64,000 nt of DNA from Barnesiella sp. An55 (GTDB lineage Bacteria; Bacteroidota; Bacteroidia; Bacteroidales; Barnesiellaceae): positions 164,600 through 228,599 of the forward strand of contig NZ_NFHZ01000004.1 in NCBI RefSeq assembly GCF_002161555.1. The letters are read 5' to 3'. Within the stretch, counting starts at the first letter, position 1. Each line of letters opens with the position of its first letter. A program made the position numbers and the translations under genes. The notes beneath the pieces were generated by a model. It was given only the letters and a program-made list of their open reading frames with translations, was not told where the DNA came from and ran no database searches. Positions 34,846 through 44,302 of this stretch are shown one piece after another.

Positions 34846-35766
34846 ATGGCATATATAGATTGCGTGGTGGATACCCACCCGATGGCAAAAGAGATGCAAT
34901 CGGTATCCACCCATATAAAGGGGACGACAGCTGCCGTAGTAGGTATGCGGGCAGCTGTGATTCAAGCCGAAGAGGAGGCTGCCGATCACGTGTGTGACAA
35001 TGTGAACCGCGGTTTCTATACATTGATACATTCGCAGATATCGCAAAAGATAGCCAAGTTGCAAAGCGAGGTCGATTCGCACCTGATGAAGTTGAACCAG
35101 CTGCGCAAGCAACTGTTGTCGATCAAAGGCCGCATGGAACGCGACTACGGTATGATTTCGCAACGGTATATCAAGCTCTTCAACGGGTTGAACAAATCGT
35201 TGCAGCAGCGGGTCTATGAACTGGACAAACCCACCATCGAGTTCTCGGTCAAGGAGGTAAACACCTGCTTCAACCGCACGAAACTGTTGACGGCCACAGT
35301 GCCGGTTTCGCAGTGCGAGTCGTTGAGCATAAGCCAGAAGATATTGGCTTCGAACATGAAATATCGGGGCTTGCGAGTTATCGACTCGATGACGAAGTTC
35401 CTGGCTGACATGAATACCCAGAAGCAACTCACCGACCAGATTCTGCTGCCCGAGCAGACCGACGTGCCCGAGCAGCACCTGGTGATACCCGTTCTCATCA
35501 GCGAGTCGAATCTCGACAAGTATGGCAACAAGCGGGTCGATATATTCATTACCCAGGCCGGGTTGTCGCCCAAGTCGCAAGAGCGCATCAAGAATGCGGT
35601 CAACGAGGCTGCTCTCTCCTTTGAGTGGAAAGAGGGTGCCATCAACGATGAGGTGAAGAACGAGTTCAGTAAAATCCTGTCGGCATCCACCTCTTCGCAA
35701 CGGGTGAAAGATATGGCTCATAGCCTGTTCGTGTCCCACAGTTTCCAAACCATTAAAATGCAGTAA
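34846..35766 (+). CDS. Helical protein of unknown function, paralogue 1 of the SPFH operon
   Basis: This 306-aa soluble protein has no signal peptide or membrane helix. Residues 60-130 form a long helical or coiled-coil region. The segment DYGMISQRYIKLF...RVYELDKP (about 104-132) is shared with the next gene, which shows the two are paralogues. The C-terminal half is alpha/beta-like and not recognised. The gene starts 40 nt after the acidic protein and ends 2 nt before its paralogue, so all should be made together. Confidence 0.72.
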   Translation: MAYIDCVVDTHPMAKEMQSVSTHIKGTTAAVVGMRAAVIQAEEEAADHVCDNVNRGFYTLIHSQISQKIAKLQSEVDSHLMKLNQLRKQLLSIKGRMERDYGMISQRYIKLFNGLNKSLQQRVYELDKPTIEFSVKEVNTCFNRTKLLTATVPVSQCESLSISQKILASNMKYRGLRVIDSMTKFLADMNTQKQLTDQILLPEQTDVPEQHLVIPVLISESNLDKYGNKRVDIFITQAGLSPKSQERIKNAVNEAALSFEWKEGAINDEVKNEFSKILSASTSSQRVKDMAHSLFVSHSFQTIKMQ

Positions 35767-35768
35767 TT

Positions 35769-36794
35769 ATGAGTTACAGCCGAAGTTTTACCAAGCGGAT
35801 AGCCGTCCACTATTCGGGGCGAGTCAGTTACCCGGCATCACAAAACGGCGGAACTGTCTCATATAGCGGTACCGAATATGAGGATGTAACCGTAAATATC
35901 AAGGTCGATACCGACGCTTTCGATTCGAGTGTGCAGAATTGCAACTCCTCGGTCAATGTGCTCACCGGGGCTGTGGTTGCCACCGAAGGGGCCCAGGTAG
36001 TCTCGATTAGAAACAATGCGTTGAGGGTGGGACAGACGATTATCGATGGCTTTTTCAAGACGGTGCGGTCCGAAATCAGCCAGCAAATCATGGAGCTCAC
36101 CAACAAGATAAATGCCACGTTGTTGCAACTCAACGAGATGGTCAAGCGCTGCAACGACAAGCAGCACCAGATGGAGGTAGATTACAACCGCATTTCCAAA
36201 CGCTATCTGAAGATATTCGACGATCTCAACAACGAGTTGGAAAACCGAGTTTACGAGTTGGACAAACCGGCATTCCTCTTCAGAGAGACCTGCGACGAGA
36301 GTTCATACAGGGCCATTGGCAGCGATCTGGTAGGTACGGTGGCTGTGGCCGGTTCGGAAAACAGCCAGCTCGAGGCGCGCATCAGTGCATCGATAGCCAA
36401 GAAGCGGGCACTGGATACCATCCGAAAAGCCCACACCTTCCTCGAGAAGCAGAAACAGACCGACCATATTCTGCACGACCACATCCTGCACGAGAACCAG
36501 GAGGCGGTCTATTACATGCCGGTGTGCTTTGTCGAGAAGAATGACAGCAGAAACCAGATAGACCGGGAGATATACCAGTCGAATGTCTTGGGCCGCGTGG
36601 ACGATAACGAGCTGATCGACTCCTTCCGGGGCGAAACGTGGAGCTCCATGTCGCCTCAGGAAGCCCAGCAGATCAAACTCTATTTCAACAACGAGCTTAG
36701 TGCTCATTATACCGCCGCTTCAAACGAGCATGATGATCGGGTGAGAGCGTGCATCTCTCGATTGTTCAATATTAATACCATTCAAGTAGTTTAG
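35769..36794 (+). CDS. Helical protein of unknown function, paralogue 2 of the SPFH operon
   Basis: This 341-aa protein is the paralogue of the preceding gene, sharing the central helical block DYNRISKRYLKIFDDLN...RVYELDKP (about residues 137-170). It has an extra N-terminal region (1-70) with Ser/Thr/Tyr-rich strands (VSYSGTEYEDVTVNIKV). No signal peptide or membrane segment is seen. Paralogues kept side by side often form a heteromer, which is an inference here. It lies 2 nt after the previous gene and 2 nt before the next. Confidence 0.72.
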   Translation: MSYSRSFTKRIAVHYSGRVSYPASQNGGTVSYSGTEYEDVTVNIKVDTDAFDSSVQNCNSSVNVLTGAVVATEGAQVVSIRNNALRVGQTIIDGFFKTVRSEISQQIMELTNKINATLLQLNEMVKRCNDKQHQMEVDYNRISKRYLKIFDDLNNELENRVYELDKPAFLFRETCDESSYRAIGSDLVGTVAVAGSENSQLEARISASIAKKRALDTIRKAHTFLEKQKQTDHILHDHILHENQEAVYYMPVCFVEKNDSRNQIDREIYQSNVLGRVDDNELIDSFRGETWSSMSPQEAQQIKLYFNNELSAHYTAASNEHDDRVRACISRLFNINTIQVV

Positions 36795-36796
36795 TT

Positions 36797-37768
36797 ATGA
36801 AAGAGCTTAAAGAAATCAGATTCAACGAAACCGATATACAATTGCAAGACAATCTGGTGAGGGGGTCTATCCTGCCCGAGAAGATTGCCGAATTGAACCG
36901 CAATATCATATTCAAAGGTAACAATGTGGTCGAGGGTCCCGTATATGCCCATCGGCTCGAAATCCAGCAGGGCGACCTTGAGATTCAAGGTGCCGTGTTC
37001 GCTCAGAACGAGCTGTATGTCAACTCCGAAGCCAAAGGCTCCATCTCGTTCAAGAAGAGTGTGGGCTGTGCCAGTTCGGTCGTGTCGCGAGCCTCGAATT
37101 GCAAACTTATCTTCTACTCCGACATCAATGCCAAGTCGGTCACTCTCTACAACGCCTTTGTGGCCGGTAGCATCTATGCCGATGAGGTGGTGCTGCAGAA
37201 TTGTGTAGTGATAGGCGGCGTGTTTGCTACCCAGGAGATCGATATGACCGACTCGGTGGTGGGCACCTTCAACACCCCTTCGATACGGGTAGCCGGTATT
37301 ATCCATCTGCTGTTGCCCAGTGCCTTCTCAATCGAGAAGATGATTGTCGCTGCCGGTACCAAGATGTACAACCTGAGCCTGGCCGATTTGGGTTCGCTCT
37401 ACAAAGGGTTGCCTCAGTCCGAGAACTCGGGTAAAATCGAGATGGATATCGAAACCGATGAGGTGACGAGTAAACTGGTGGGCGACGACATGCAGAAAAC
37501 GTTGCGCAGCTACACGGTTGTGGGTAAAGTTTTGGCTGCCGACCTGCTCGATACCGACAAGTTCCAGAATCATTTCTTGCTCACGGCTGCCAGCCTCGGC
37601 TCGCAGTTGTTGAAGACCTACGATCTGGGTGTCGATAAGGATGGAAAAACCGCTTCGCTCACGGTCGAGAATATTCGCAATTTCTTTTTCGATATTTTGG
37701 CCGGGAAGATCGAAATCCAGGAGATGGATGGAAAATTCGATCTCTCTCAAATTACCAGAGAGGGGTAG
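36797..37768 (+). CDS. Bactofilin-like beta-solenoid protein of the SPFH operon
   Basis: This 323-aa protein has, from residue about 35 to 170, a run of short repeats with small and hydrophobic residues at regular spacing (NVVEGPVYAHRLEIQQGDL, QGAVFAQNELYVNSEAKGSI, VAGSIYADEVVLQNCVVIGG). This is the pattern of a right-handed beta-solenoid as in bactofilins (polymer-forming cytoskeletal proteins). The C-terminal 150 residues are a mixed domain I do not recognise. It may polymerise at the membrane as scaffold for the SPFH complex. It is the last gene of the operon and is followed by a strong terminator. Confidence 0.7.
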   Translation: MKELKEIRFNETDIQLQDNLVRGSILPEKIAELNRNIIFKGNNVVEGPVYAHRLEIQQGDLEIQGAVFAQNELYVNSEAKGSISFKKSVGCASSVVSRASNCKLIFYSDINAKSVTLYNAFVAGSIYADEVVLQNCVVIGGVFATQEIDMTDSVVGTFNTPSIRVAGIIHLLLPSAFSIEKMIVAAGTKMYNLSLADLGSLYKGLPQSENSGKIEMDIETDEVTSKLVGDDMQKTLRSYTVVGKVLAADLLDTDKFQNHFLLTAASLGSQLLKTYDLGVDKDGKTASLTVENIRNFFFDILAGKIEIQEMDGKFDLSQITREG

Positions 37769-37832
37769 TCTCTGTATTCGTGTAGAGCAGCTGGTCATGG
37801 CTACTCTGTTAAGATAATAGGTGAAATAGGAT

Positions 37833-37871
37833 GAGCCTGTCTGTTCGTGTGGAACGGGCAGGCTCCTTTTT
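37833..37871 (+). terminator. Terminator of the SPFH operon
   Basis: GAGCCTG (37833-37839) and CAGGCTC (37859-37865) form the stem, followed by CTTTTT. Confidence 0.75.
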
Positions 37872-37892
37872 GTTAGGAGCATAGGTCGGGTG

Positions 37893-37943
37893 TGAAAACT
37901 TCGTTTTTCCGTTTGTCTCTGCACTCACCTTTCGCTATCTTTT
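37893..37943 (+). promoter_or_regulatory. Extended promoter repeat, copy B
   Basis: TTTG (37912-37915), a 20-bp spacer and TATCTTTT (37936-37943). The upstream and spacer sequence is nearly the same as copy C, 85 bp downstream. The final -7 base is T instead of G, so this copy may be weaker. Confidence 0.55.
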
Positions 37944-37977
37944 CAGAAGACAGGATACGGCTCGGCATAACCAAACT

Positions 37978-38027
37978 TGAAAACTATGTTTTCTGTTTGT
38001 CTCTGCACTCGCCTTTCGCTATCTTTG
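37978..38027 (+). promoter_or_regulatory. Promoter of the dehydrogenase gene, extended repeat copy C
   Basis: TTTG (37996-37999), a 20-bp spacer and TATCTTTG (38020-38027). The ATG at 38050 follows after a leader of about 20 nt containing AGGAAAGGAG, a purine-rich ribosome-binding-like stretch. Confidence 0.75.
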
Positions 38028-38049
38028 TACAGGAAAGGAGAGATTCGTT

Positions 38050-39087
38050 ATGAAGGCTTATACTTATGTAGAGCATGGTAGATTTGAACTGCGTGAGAAG
38101 CCACGGCCTCAACTCATCGACCCGCGCGATGCCATCGTGCGGGTAACCCTTGGCAGCATCTGCACCAGCGACCTGCACATCAAGCATGGCAGTGTGCCGC
38201 GGGCCGTGCCGGGAATCACCGTTGGCCACGAGATGGTAGGTGTTGTCGAAGAGGTGGGCGAGGGGGTTACGACTGTTGCTCCCGGCGACCGCGTGGTTGT
38301 GAATGTAGAGACTTTCTGTGGCAAGTGTTTCTTTTGTCAACAGGGTTACGTGAATAATTGTACCGACCAGCAGGGTGGTTGGGCCTTGGGTTGTCGTATC
38401 GATGGCGGGCAGGCCGAGTATGTGCGGGTGCCTTATGCCGATTGCGGTCTTACTCCTATCCCTACCGGGGTGAGCGACGAGCAGGCTCTCTTTGTAGGCG
38501 ATATTCTGGCTACCGGTTTCTGGGCTACACGCATCTCCGAAGTATCGGCCGACGATACGGTGCTCATCATCGGGGCCGGGCCTACGGGTATCTGTACCTT
38601 GTTATGTGTGCTGTTGAAGCATCCCCGCCGGGTAATCGTGTGTGAAAAGTCGCCCGAGCGGCAGCGCTTCGTGCGCGAGCATTACCCGCAGGTGCTGGTG
38701 ACTGGGCCCAACGAGTGTGCTCCTTTTGTGCAGGCACACAGCGACCATGGAGGCGCCGATGTGGTAGTCGAGGTCGCCGGTGGCGACGATACCTTCCGTT
38801 TGGCCTGGGAGTGCGCGCGACCCAACGCAATCGTCACCGTGGTGGCACTCTACGACAAACCTCAGGTGCTCCCGTTACCCGACATGTATGGCAAGAACCT
38901 CACCTTCAAGACCGGCGGAGTTGATGGCTGTGACTGTGCCGAGATATTGCTCCTTATTGCCGACGGGAAAATAGATACCACCCCACTCATTACTCACCGC
39001 TTTGCCTTGAGCGATATCGATGAGGCCTATCGTCTGTTCGAAAGTCGTCGCGATGGCGTTATCAAAGTAGCTATCGAGAATAGATAG
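38050..39087 (+). CDS. Zinc-dependent medium-chain alcohol dehydrogenase
   Basis: This 345-aa protein is an MDR-family dehydrogenase. The catalytic zinc ligands are Cys in GSICTSDLHIKHG (near 36) and His-Glu in VGHEMVGVVEEVGEG (near 60). The structural zinc knuckle appears as CGKCFFCQQGYVNNC near 93-107. The NAD(P)-binding GAGPTGIC motif lies near 178. It oxidises a secondary alcohol or polyol, or runs the reverse reaction; family members include sorbitol, isopropanol and threonine dehydrogenases, and the exact substrate is not readable. It is a single-gene unit under promoter repeats B and C. Confidence 0.92.
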   Translation: MKAYTYVEHGRFELREKPRPQLIDPRDAIVRVTLGSICTSDLHIKHGSVPRAVPGITVGHEMVGVVEEVGEGVTTVAPGDRVVVNVETFCGKCFFCQQGYVNNCTDQQGGWALGCRIDGGQAEYVRVPYADCGLTPIPTGVSDEQALFVGDILATGFWATRISEVSADDTVLIIGAGPTGICTLLCVLLKHPRRVIVCEKSPERQRFVREHYPQVLVTGPNECAPFVQAHSDHGGADVVVEVAGGDDTFRLAWECARPNAIVTVVALYDKPQVLPLPDMYGKNLTFKTGGVDGCDCAEILLLIADGKIDTTPLITHRFALSDIDEAYRLFESRRDGVIKVAIENR

Positions 39088-39913
39088 TGATAGTCTGGAG
39101 AATATATCGATAGATGTCCCAGCCCTATTCCCTGTTTGGGGGGGCGACGGGTGTCAAATGCGACATATATAATAATGTGTAGCTCGGGATATCCTGGAGG
39201 CTGTTCGTCATTATGAACCCGGGAAGAGCAGGAGGGGGCGAAGTGTTATTTTTGTATGAGGCTTGATCGTTGAAGCATATTCTGTCATACCATTTTATTG
39301 TAAAGTTTTTTATTGAAAAATGAGACTGTGAGTCAAATGAAGAAGCAGAATAATATCTTTTTTTAGATTCTGTTGCAAAATTAGTAGCCGAAATAGCTTA
39401 TTATTGTAATAATGTTATATCTTTGCATGGATTTCTAAAAAAATGGTGACAAGATGCAGTGGTTAAAAAAAGTCATCGATACTATACGAAATATAGGGGG
39501 GAGTGTATTACACATTGCCTCATGTGATGGTTGGTGCCGTAATCTGCAGCAGGCAGGATATGGTGCGAGCTTTGTTGTATATTGGTCGGTGGTTTCTATG
39601 CTTGTTGTTACCTGTTGAGAGTCGGTTGTTTTTCAAGATATTCTTGAACTTCACCGTAGATTCTCTTCGATGTGAAACATGCAAATTTGATGAATATAAA
39701 CATTTTTGAAATTGGAAAATTTCGGGCGATTGTGTGTAAGGAGGCAAATCATGCCCCTATAATAAAAAAGGAAAGAGAAAGTAAATTAATTATACATTAT
39801 TTTGCATATAAATGCAATATACATGAAAGTAGAGCGCTTTTATGAATATTTCGATATGCACTATTTTAAATTTTTATAACTTGCGAATATAATATAACTT
39901 AATAACAGTTGAT
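39088..39913. other. Long intergenic region, AT-rich in its second half
   Basis: This 826-bp gap holds no well-supported gene. Two isolated -7-like boxes on the plus strand are TATTTTTG (39247-39254) and TATCTTTG (39418-39425). A short reading frame follows the second box. The rest shows no hairpins or repeats I could support. Confidence 0.4.
39454..39618 (+). CDS. Possible small protein (54 aa)
   Basis: An ATG-started frame of 54 codons begins 29 nt after TATCTTTG (39418-39425). The product has a basic N-terminus (MQWLKKVID) and a hydrophobic C-terminal stretch (FVVYWSVVSMLVV). I do not recognise it. It may be chance; support is only position and the promoter-like box. Confidence 0.2.
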   Translation: MQWLKKVIDTIRNIGGSVLHIASCDGWCRNLQQAGYGASFVVYWSVVSMLVVTC

Positions 39914-42900
39914 ATGAGAAAACTAATACTTGTAGTGTTTACATTTATTCTCCTTGCGGGGGTAAATGTCGGTAAAGCGCAGACCGCGTTGCCGTATTCG
40001 ATTAATTTTGGCAATAGCCAGGAAGGCTGGACGGCGGTCGATAACAGTACCACGCCGGGTACCACCTGGGGATATAATGCCCGATGGGCCTATATTGGAG
40101 GTACCTATTATGGCAGTGTCATGATGATGATGGATTATGCGTCGGAGTGTAACGACTATTATGTGTCGCCCGGGTTTACGCTCGAAGCTGGTAAGGTATA
40201 CACGATTGAGAGCAATGCCTGTATGGAATTTAACGGGAACGGCAGCAACCTTTCTATCGGTTATGCGAGCTCGGCCAGCGATATGAGCACGTTCGTAAAA
40301 TTGAGCGATATTACCCTCGATGGTACTTCGCAGTATCCCGCAGCCCAAAAAACTCCGTTCGAGGCACCTTCGAGCGGAACTTTCTATTTTGCATTTCACA
40401 ACACGAGCCCGCGGTACAACAGCTCATGTTTCCTTTTTGAGTTCAAATTGTATGAGGGCGATGACTCGGGCGAGACTCCCGAAGAGGTTGTCGTAGAAGT
40501 GCCTTACAGCATCGACTTTACAAATAATTCTGAAAATTGGACATCGGCCGACAACAACGATGACGGCCAGACTTGGACTCCATCGAGCGGCTTCGGCGTT
40601 ATGCTCGGTATGGGATCGCACGATGACGATTTTTTCTCGCCGCAGGTAACTCTCGAGGGTGGTGTAGCTTATAAGATTACAACCAATATTGCGATAGACA
40701 ATGCTCCCAAGGATTACGATGTCGTTACCCTTACTCAAGGTACCGATAAGGCTCAAATGCAGCCCATCAAACAGCTTGACTTTGACGTGAAAGGAGAAAA
40801 CATAGAGGAAATTATCTTTACCCCGACATCGAGTGGCAACTACTATTTCTCGTTCCATAACACATCGACTACGGGTGGAAATACTCTGATGATACAATCG
40901 TTTGCCATAGATAAATATGTAGAGGTGATGCCCGAGGAGAACGAAATTTATTCGACCCGGTTTGACGAGAGCGAGCCTCTTAATGGCTGGACTGTCATCG
41001 ATAGCAACACCGATGGTGTGAAATGGGCCATGGAAGAAGGTTATGCCGGTCCTGCATATAATGGCAACATGGCCATAGGCGAAGCCAACGACTGGCTCAT
41101 CACGCCGGCCTTGAATATAGTTGCCGGCAACGACTACGTGATTCGTTACACCCTCTCGCAAGCCGGTGCATTCGATGCCGACGAGGTTGTTATCAAATGG
41201 GGTACTACTCCTACGGCCGCAGGCATGACCAACAGTCTTACGACCGAAAGCATCAATTTGGGCAGCGGGTCGGTAGACAAAGTGATTCGTTTGACTTGCA
41301 GCCAGTCGGGCAATGTGTATATAGGTTTCAACCTGACAACGGCCAATCCCAACGGCATCATTTCGTTGGATAAGATTTCGGTATCGCAAACCTCGAAAGC
41401 CAAGCCCCAACCGGTAGACGGTTTGAGAGTTTCTTCCAATCATAAAGAGCAAACGGTAACCTTGAACTGGACCAACCCCGCGTTCGATGTCACCGAAGCT
41501 CCTATTATCGAAACTCTCGACATCACGATTTATGAAAACGGTGTTAAGGTGGCTACCTTGGAAGACCGCGCTGTCGGTGAAAAAGATACCTACACCTATT
41601 CTCCTGCCAAATTTGGCGGTATGGCTCTGTATCGTGTCGTAGCTTCGATTAACGACATAGAATCGTTGCCTGTCGAAGCAAGCATCAACCTCGACGATAT
41701 CAATGGCGAGGCAATTCTGTTGCAGGATATACCTTTGGATACGGCCGACGATTTTGCAAAATGGGTTATCGAAAATAAGGACGGCGGTGGCACGTGGAAC
41801 TATTCGGCCTCGGCTATCACCATTCCTACGACCAGCTCGGGCGACCACAACGACTGGGCCATTACTCCGGGTGTACAACTCGAGCCGGGCAAGCGTTATG
41901 TCGTTAAATTCGATGTAGCTACAAGTGAAGCGTTTGCAGGCAACCTCCAAGTATGGTTGGGCGATGCTCAAACCGCTGATAACATGGATACCGAGCTTCT
42001 GTCGCTCAACAACATTTACTACAACGGGTTCGTAAGCACGAGCACGCCGCAGTTCAGTGTAGAGACCGCCGGTACCTATTATATAGGTTTCCAAGCCGGT
42101 AATATAGAAAACGGTATGCGTGTGAGAAATGTAAACGTATGCTACATTCAAGAGTATCAAGAGGCACCGGTGATGGAGCTTCCCTATTTCGAGAATTTCG
42201 ACAAAAATACCGAAATACCCACCGGTTGGAGAATGGAACGCAGCAGCGATGAGCTTGGTTTCTATGTGCGCAATGTCTCTCAAGCTGCTACGATTTATAT
42301 GAACGCCTATTCGCGGCCCAATGCCTTGATGGTTAAGGGCAATGCTCCCGAGGCACGGGAAGAGGTGGCCTATACGCCCAAGTTCTCGTTCGAACCGGGT
42401 AATGTCTACACGGTTAGCTTCCAGTTCAATATGTTCCAGTTGAGCGGGAAAGCCAATAATTCTATTGCCATTTACAAAGCTACGGATCAAAATCAAGAGA
42501 GCATCGTGGGCGAGCCCGTCCTCGAGGTGAATAGTCAGACCGGCATGACCAGTTGGGAAGAAAAGAGCTTCGACCTTACCGTCGATGAGGCTGCCGAGTA
42601 TTGCTTCGTAATCAAAGTCACGAGCGATGGTGCCAGCAATGTCGATATTAAGATTGACGATTTTGCCGTAGACCAAATCGTTGAGATTGAACCTGTGAAG
42701 CCGGCAGCTGTCATGAATGCAAGGGCTATGGTTATCAGCTCCAATCAAAGCATAATCTTCAGCTGGAATCACCCCCTTGTCGATGTCGACGGCGAAACGA
42801 TACAAAAGGGTTCTGTCATAAAGACTCAAATTTATGACGGCACCGAACTCATTGCCGAGCCTACGGTGGTCATGCCCGACGCAAGTACGGTCGATTCCGA

Positions 42901-44242
42901 AACGGGTATCCCCATGTCGTTTACCTATACTTATGCCGACATTGATAAATTCACAGGCCAAAAGATTTATAAATTTGTGCCTTGCATCGATACCGAGGCC
43001 GGCCCTGCCACGACTGCCGTGGTTTCGCTCAGCAGCTTCACCTTCGGCTACCTGAAAGAACAAATCCAAATCTTCGACTTTGCCGAGGGCGATAACGGCT
43101 GGACCGCTGTCGACAATGACAACGACAGCAAGACTTGGGCTGCCGAGGGTGGCCAGATGGTAACCACCGGCAAAGACGAGTGGCTCATCTCGCCCGAACT
43201 TACTTTGAAGCCGGGCAAATCGTACTATGTATTGTGCGAGTTTATGACCGATGTCGACCAATATGCCGATGTTACTTTCACCCGCGGTAACGGTTCGAGT
43301 GTGAAAGATCAGACCGAGGTAATTTACAGCTTCGACAATGTCATATTGAGCAACTATGCCTTGATGGAAGTCGGTGGTACTTTCCTCCCCGAGGACGAAA
43401 GCAACTATTTCGGTATCCATGTCGAGAGCGAAAACGGTTCGAAGGTTCAGGTGAAGAGCTTCAAGGTATACCGCCTGATGACCAAGGACGAGCCGGTAGA
43501 ACTCCCCTATGAAGAGGATTTCGAAAACCGCACGGATGTCGACGATACGAATTTCACCAACAAGTGGGGTTGCCGCACCTCGAGCTCTGCTCTCTTCCGG
43601 GTAACTACCATGCCCGAAAATACCGTGGCTGCTCACTCGGGCGAATATGCTGTTGTCGCCAACGAGTACACTTTGGGTGCAAGAGACGAGCTTCTGTATA
43701 CGCCTTATTTCTCGCTCGAAGCGGGTAAGACCTACGAAATCTCCTACTACTTGTATATGCCCGGCAATGGCGAGAACATCACCGGCGCCCAAGTAGAGGT
43801 GGCCTATACGCAAGAAGATAGCGGTATCGAGCTGCCGGTAATCCAAACCATTCTCGAGCCGGTAACCGAGTGGACCAAGTTCTCGGTGAAATACATTCCG
43901 GATTACACCATGGAGTACTGCCTCTATTTCAGGTTTGCTGCTGTTACGGCAAATGCCGGTATCATTGCTATCGACGATTTCAAAATCGAAGAGGCAGATG
44001 GCATGGGTATCGACGAACTTGTTGAAAACAGCAACATGTACTATGCTCAATCGACTGCCATGCTGTATGTTCCCGAAAATGTAGAAAGTGTTTCGGTATT
44101 CAACATGCAAGGCCAGTTGGTAATGAATGCCGACAATGCCGACGGCATGATTGCCTTGAACGGTCTCAATCGCGGTGCCTATATCGTGAAAGCTGTAACC
44201 GGCGAAGGCAATACTCTCACGCTGAAAGTGATTAAGAAATAA
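39914..44242 (+). CDS. Large secreted protein with repeated cleaved-adhesin (choice-of-anchor J) domains
   Basis: This 1442-aa protein has a signal peptide (hydrophobic core, then GKAQTALP). About seven repeats of a jelly-roll domain of the cleaved-adhesin / choice-of-anchor J type are visible, each beginning with PYSIDF- or PYFENF-like strands and containing GW-x-DN and DWLITP-like motifs; starts are near residues 27, 188, 342, 590, 752, 1030 and 1180. Two Fn3-like domains with VTLNW/IFSWNHP strands intervene. The C-terminal ~75 residues (VSVFNMQGQLV, GAYIVKAVTGEG, LKVIKK) match a type IX-secretion-like sorting domain. It is probably a surface or secreted adhesin. It is first of a run of four secreted-protein genes. 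Confidence 0.82.
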   Translation: MRKLILVVFTFILLAGVNVGKAQTALPYSINFGNSQEGWTAVDNSTTPGTTWGYNARWAYIGGTYYGSVMMMMDYASECNDYYVSPGFTLEAGKVYTIESNACMEFNGNGSNLSIGYASSASDMSTFVKLSDITLDGTSQYPAAQKTPFEAPSSGTFYFAFHNTSPRYNSSCFLFEFKLYEGDDSGETPEEVVVEVPYSIDFTNNSENWTSADNNDDGQTWTPSSGFGVMLGMGSHDDDFFSPQVTLEGGVAYKITTNIAIDNAPKDYDVVTLTQGTDKAQMQPIKQLDFDVKGENIEEIIFTPTSSGNYYFSFHNTSTTGGNTLMIQSFAIDKYVEVMPEENEIYSTRFDESEPLNGWTVIDSNTDGVKWAMEEGYAGPAYNGNMAIGEANDWLITPALNIVAGNDYVIRYTLSQAGAFDADEVVIKWGTTPTAAGMTNSLTTESINLGSGSVDKVIRLTCSQSGNVYIGFNLTTANPNGIISLDKISVSQTSKAKPQPVDGLRVSSNHKEQTVTLNWTNPAFDVTEAPIIETLDITIYENGVKVATLEDRAVGEKDTYTYSPAKFGGMALYRVVASINDIESLPVEASINLDDINGEAILLQDIPLDTADDFAKWVIENKDGGGTWNYSASAITIPTTSSGDHNDWAITPGVQLEPGKRYVVKFDVATSEAFAGNLQVWLGDAQTADNMDTELLSLNNIYYNGFVSTSTPQFSVETAGTYYIGFQAGNIENGMRVRNVNVCYIQEYQEAPVMELPYFENFDKNTEIPTGWRMERSSDELGFYVRNVSQAATIYMNAYSRPNALMVKGNAPEAREEVAYTPKFSFEPGNVYTVSFQFNMFQLSGKANNSIAIYKATDQNQESIVGEPVLEVNSQTGMTSWEEKSFDLTVDEAAEYCFVIKVTSDGASNVDIKIDDFAVDQIVEIEPVKPAAVMNARAMVISSNQSIIFSWNHPLVDVDGETIQKGSVIKTQIYDGTELIAEPTVVMPDASTVDSETGIPMSFTYTYADIDKFTGQKIYKFVPCIDTEAGPATTAVVSLSSFTFGYLKEQIQIFDFAEGDNGWTAVDNDNDSKTWAAEGGQMVTTGKDEWLISPELTLKPGKSYYVLCEFMTDVDQYADVTFTRGNGSSVKDQTEVIYSFDNVILSNYALMEVGGTFLPEDESNYFGIHVESENGSKVQVKSFKVYRLMTKDEPVELPYEEDFENRTDVDDTNFTNKWGCRTSSSALFRVTTMPENTVAAHSGEYAVVANEYTLGARDELLYTPYFSLEAGKTYEISYYLYMPGNGENITGAQVEVAYTQEDSGIELPVIQTILEPVTEWTKFSVKYIPDYTMEYCLYFRFAAVTANAGIIAIDDFKIEEADGMGIDELVENSNMYYAQSTAMLYVPENVESVSVFNMQGQLVMNADNADGMIALNGLNRGAYIVKAVTGEGNTLTLKVIKK

Positions 44243-44256
44243 AACCCATCAACAAT

Positions 44257-44291
44257 GGCACTGCTCCTGTCAAGGGGCAGTGCCTTATTTA
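44257..44291 (+). terminator. Hairpin between two secreted-protein genes
   Basis: GGCACTGCTCC (44257-44267) pairs with GGGGCAGTGCC (44274-44284), one mismatch, then TTATTT. It lies between the stop at 44242 and the next start at 44303, so it could end or attenuate transcription within the gene run. Confidence 0.65.
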
Positions 44292-44302
44292 CTAATATAA
44301 CT

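Noticed and set aside
40424..44110. 1228-aa minus-strand open frame opposite the adhesin-like gene
   Set aside because: The plus-strand protein has a signal peptide, repeated domains and a sorting end; the opposite frame has none.
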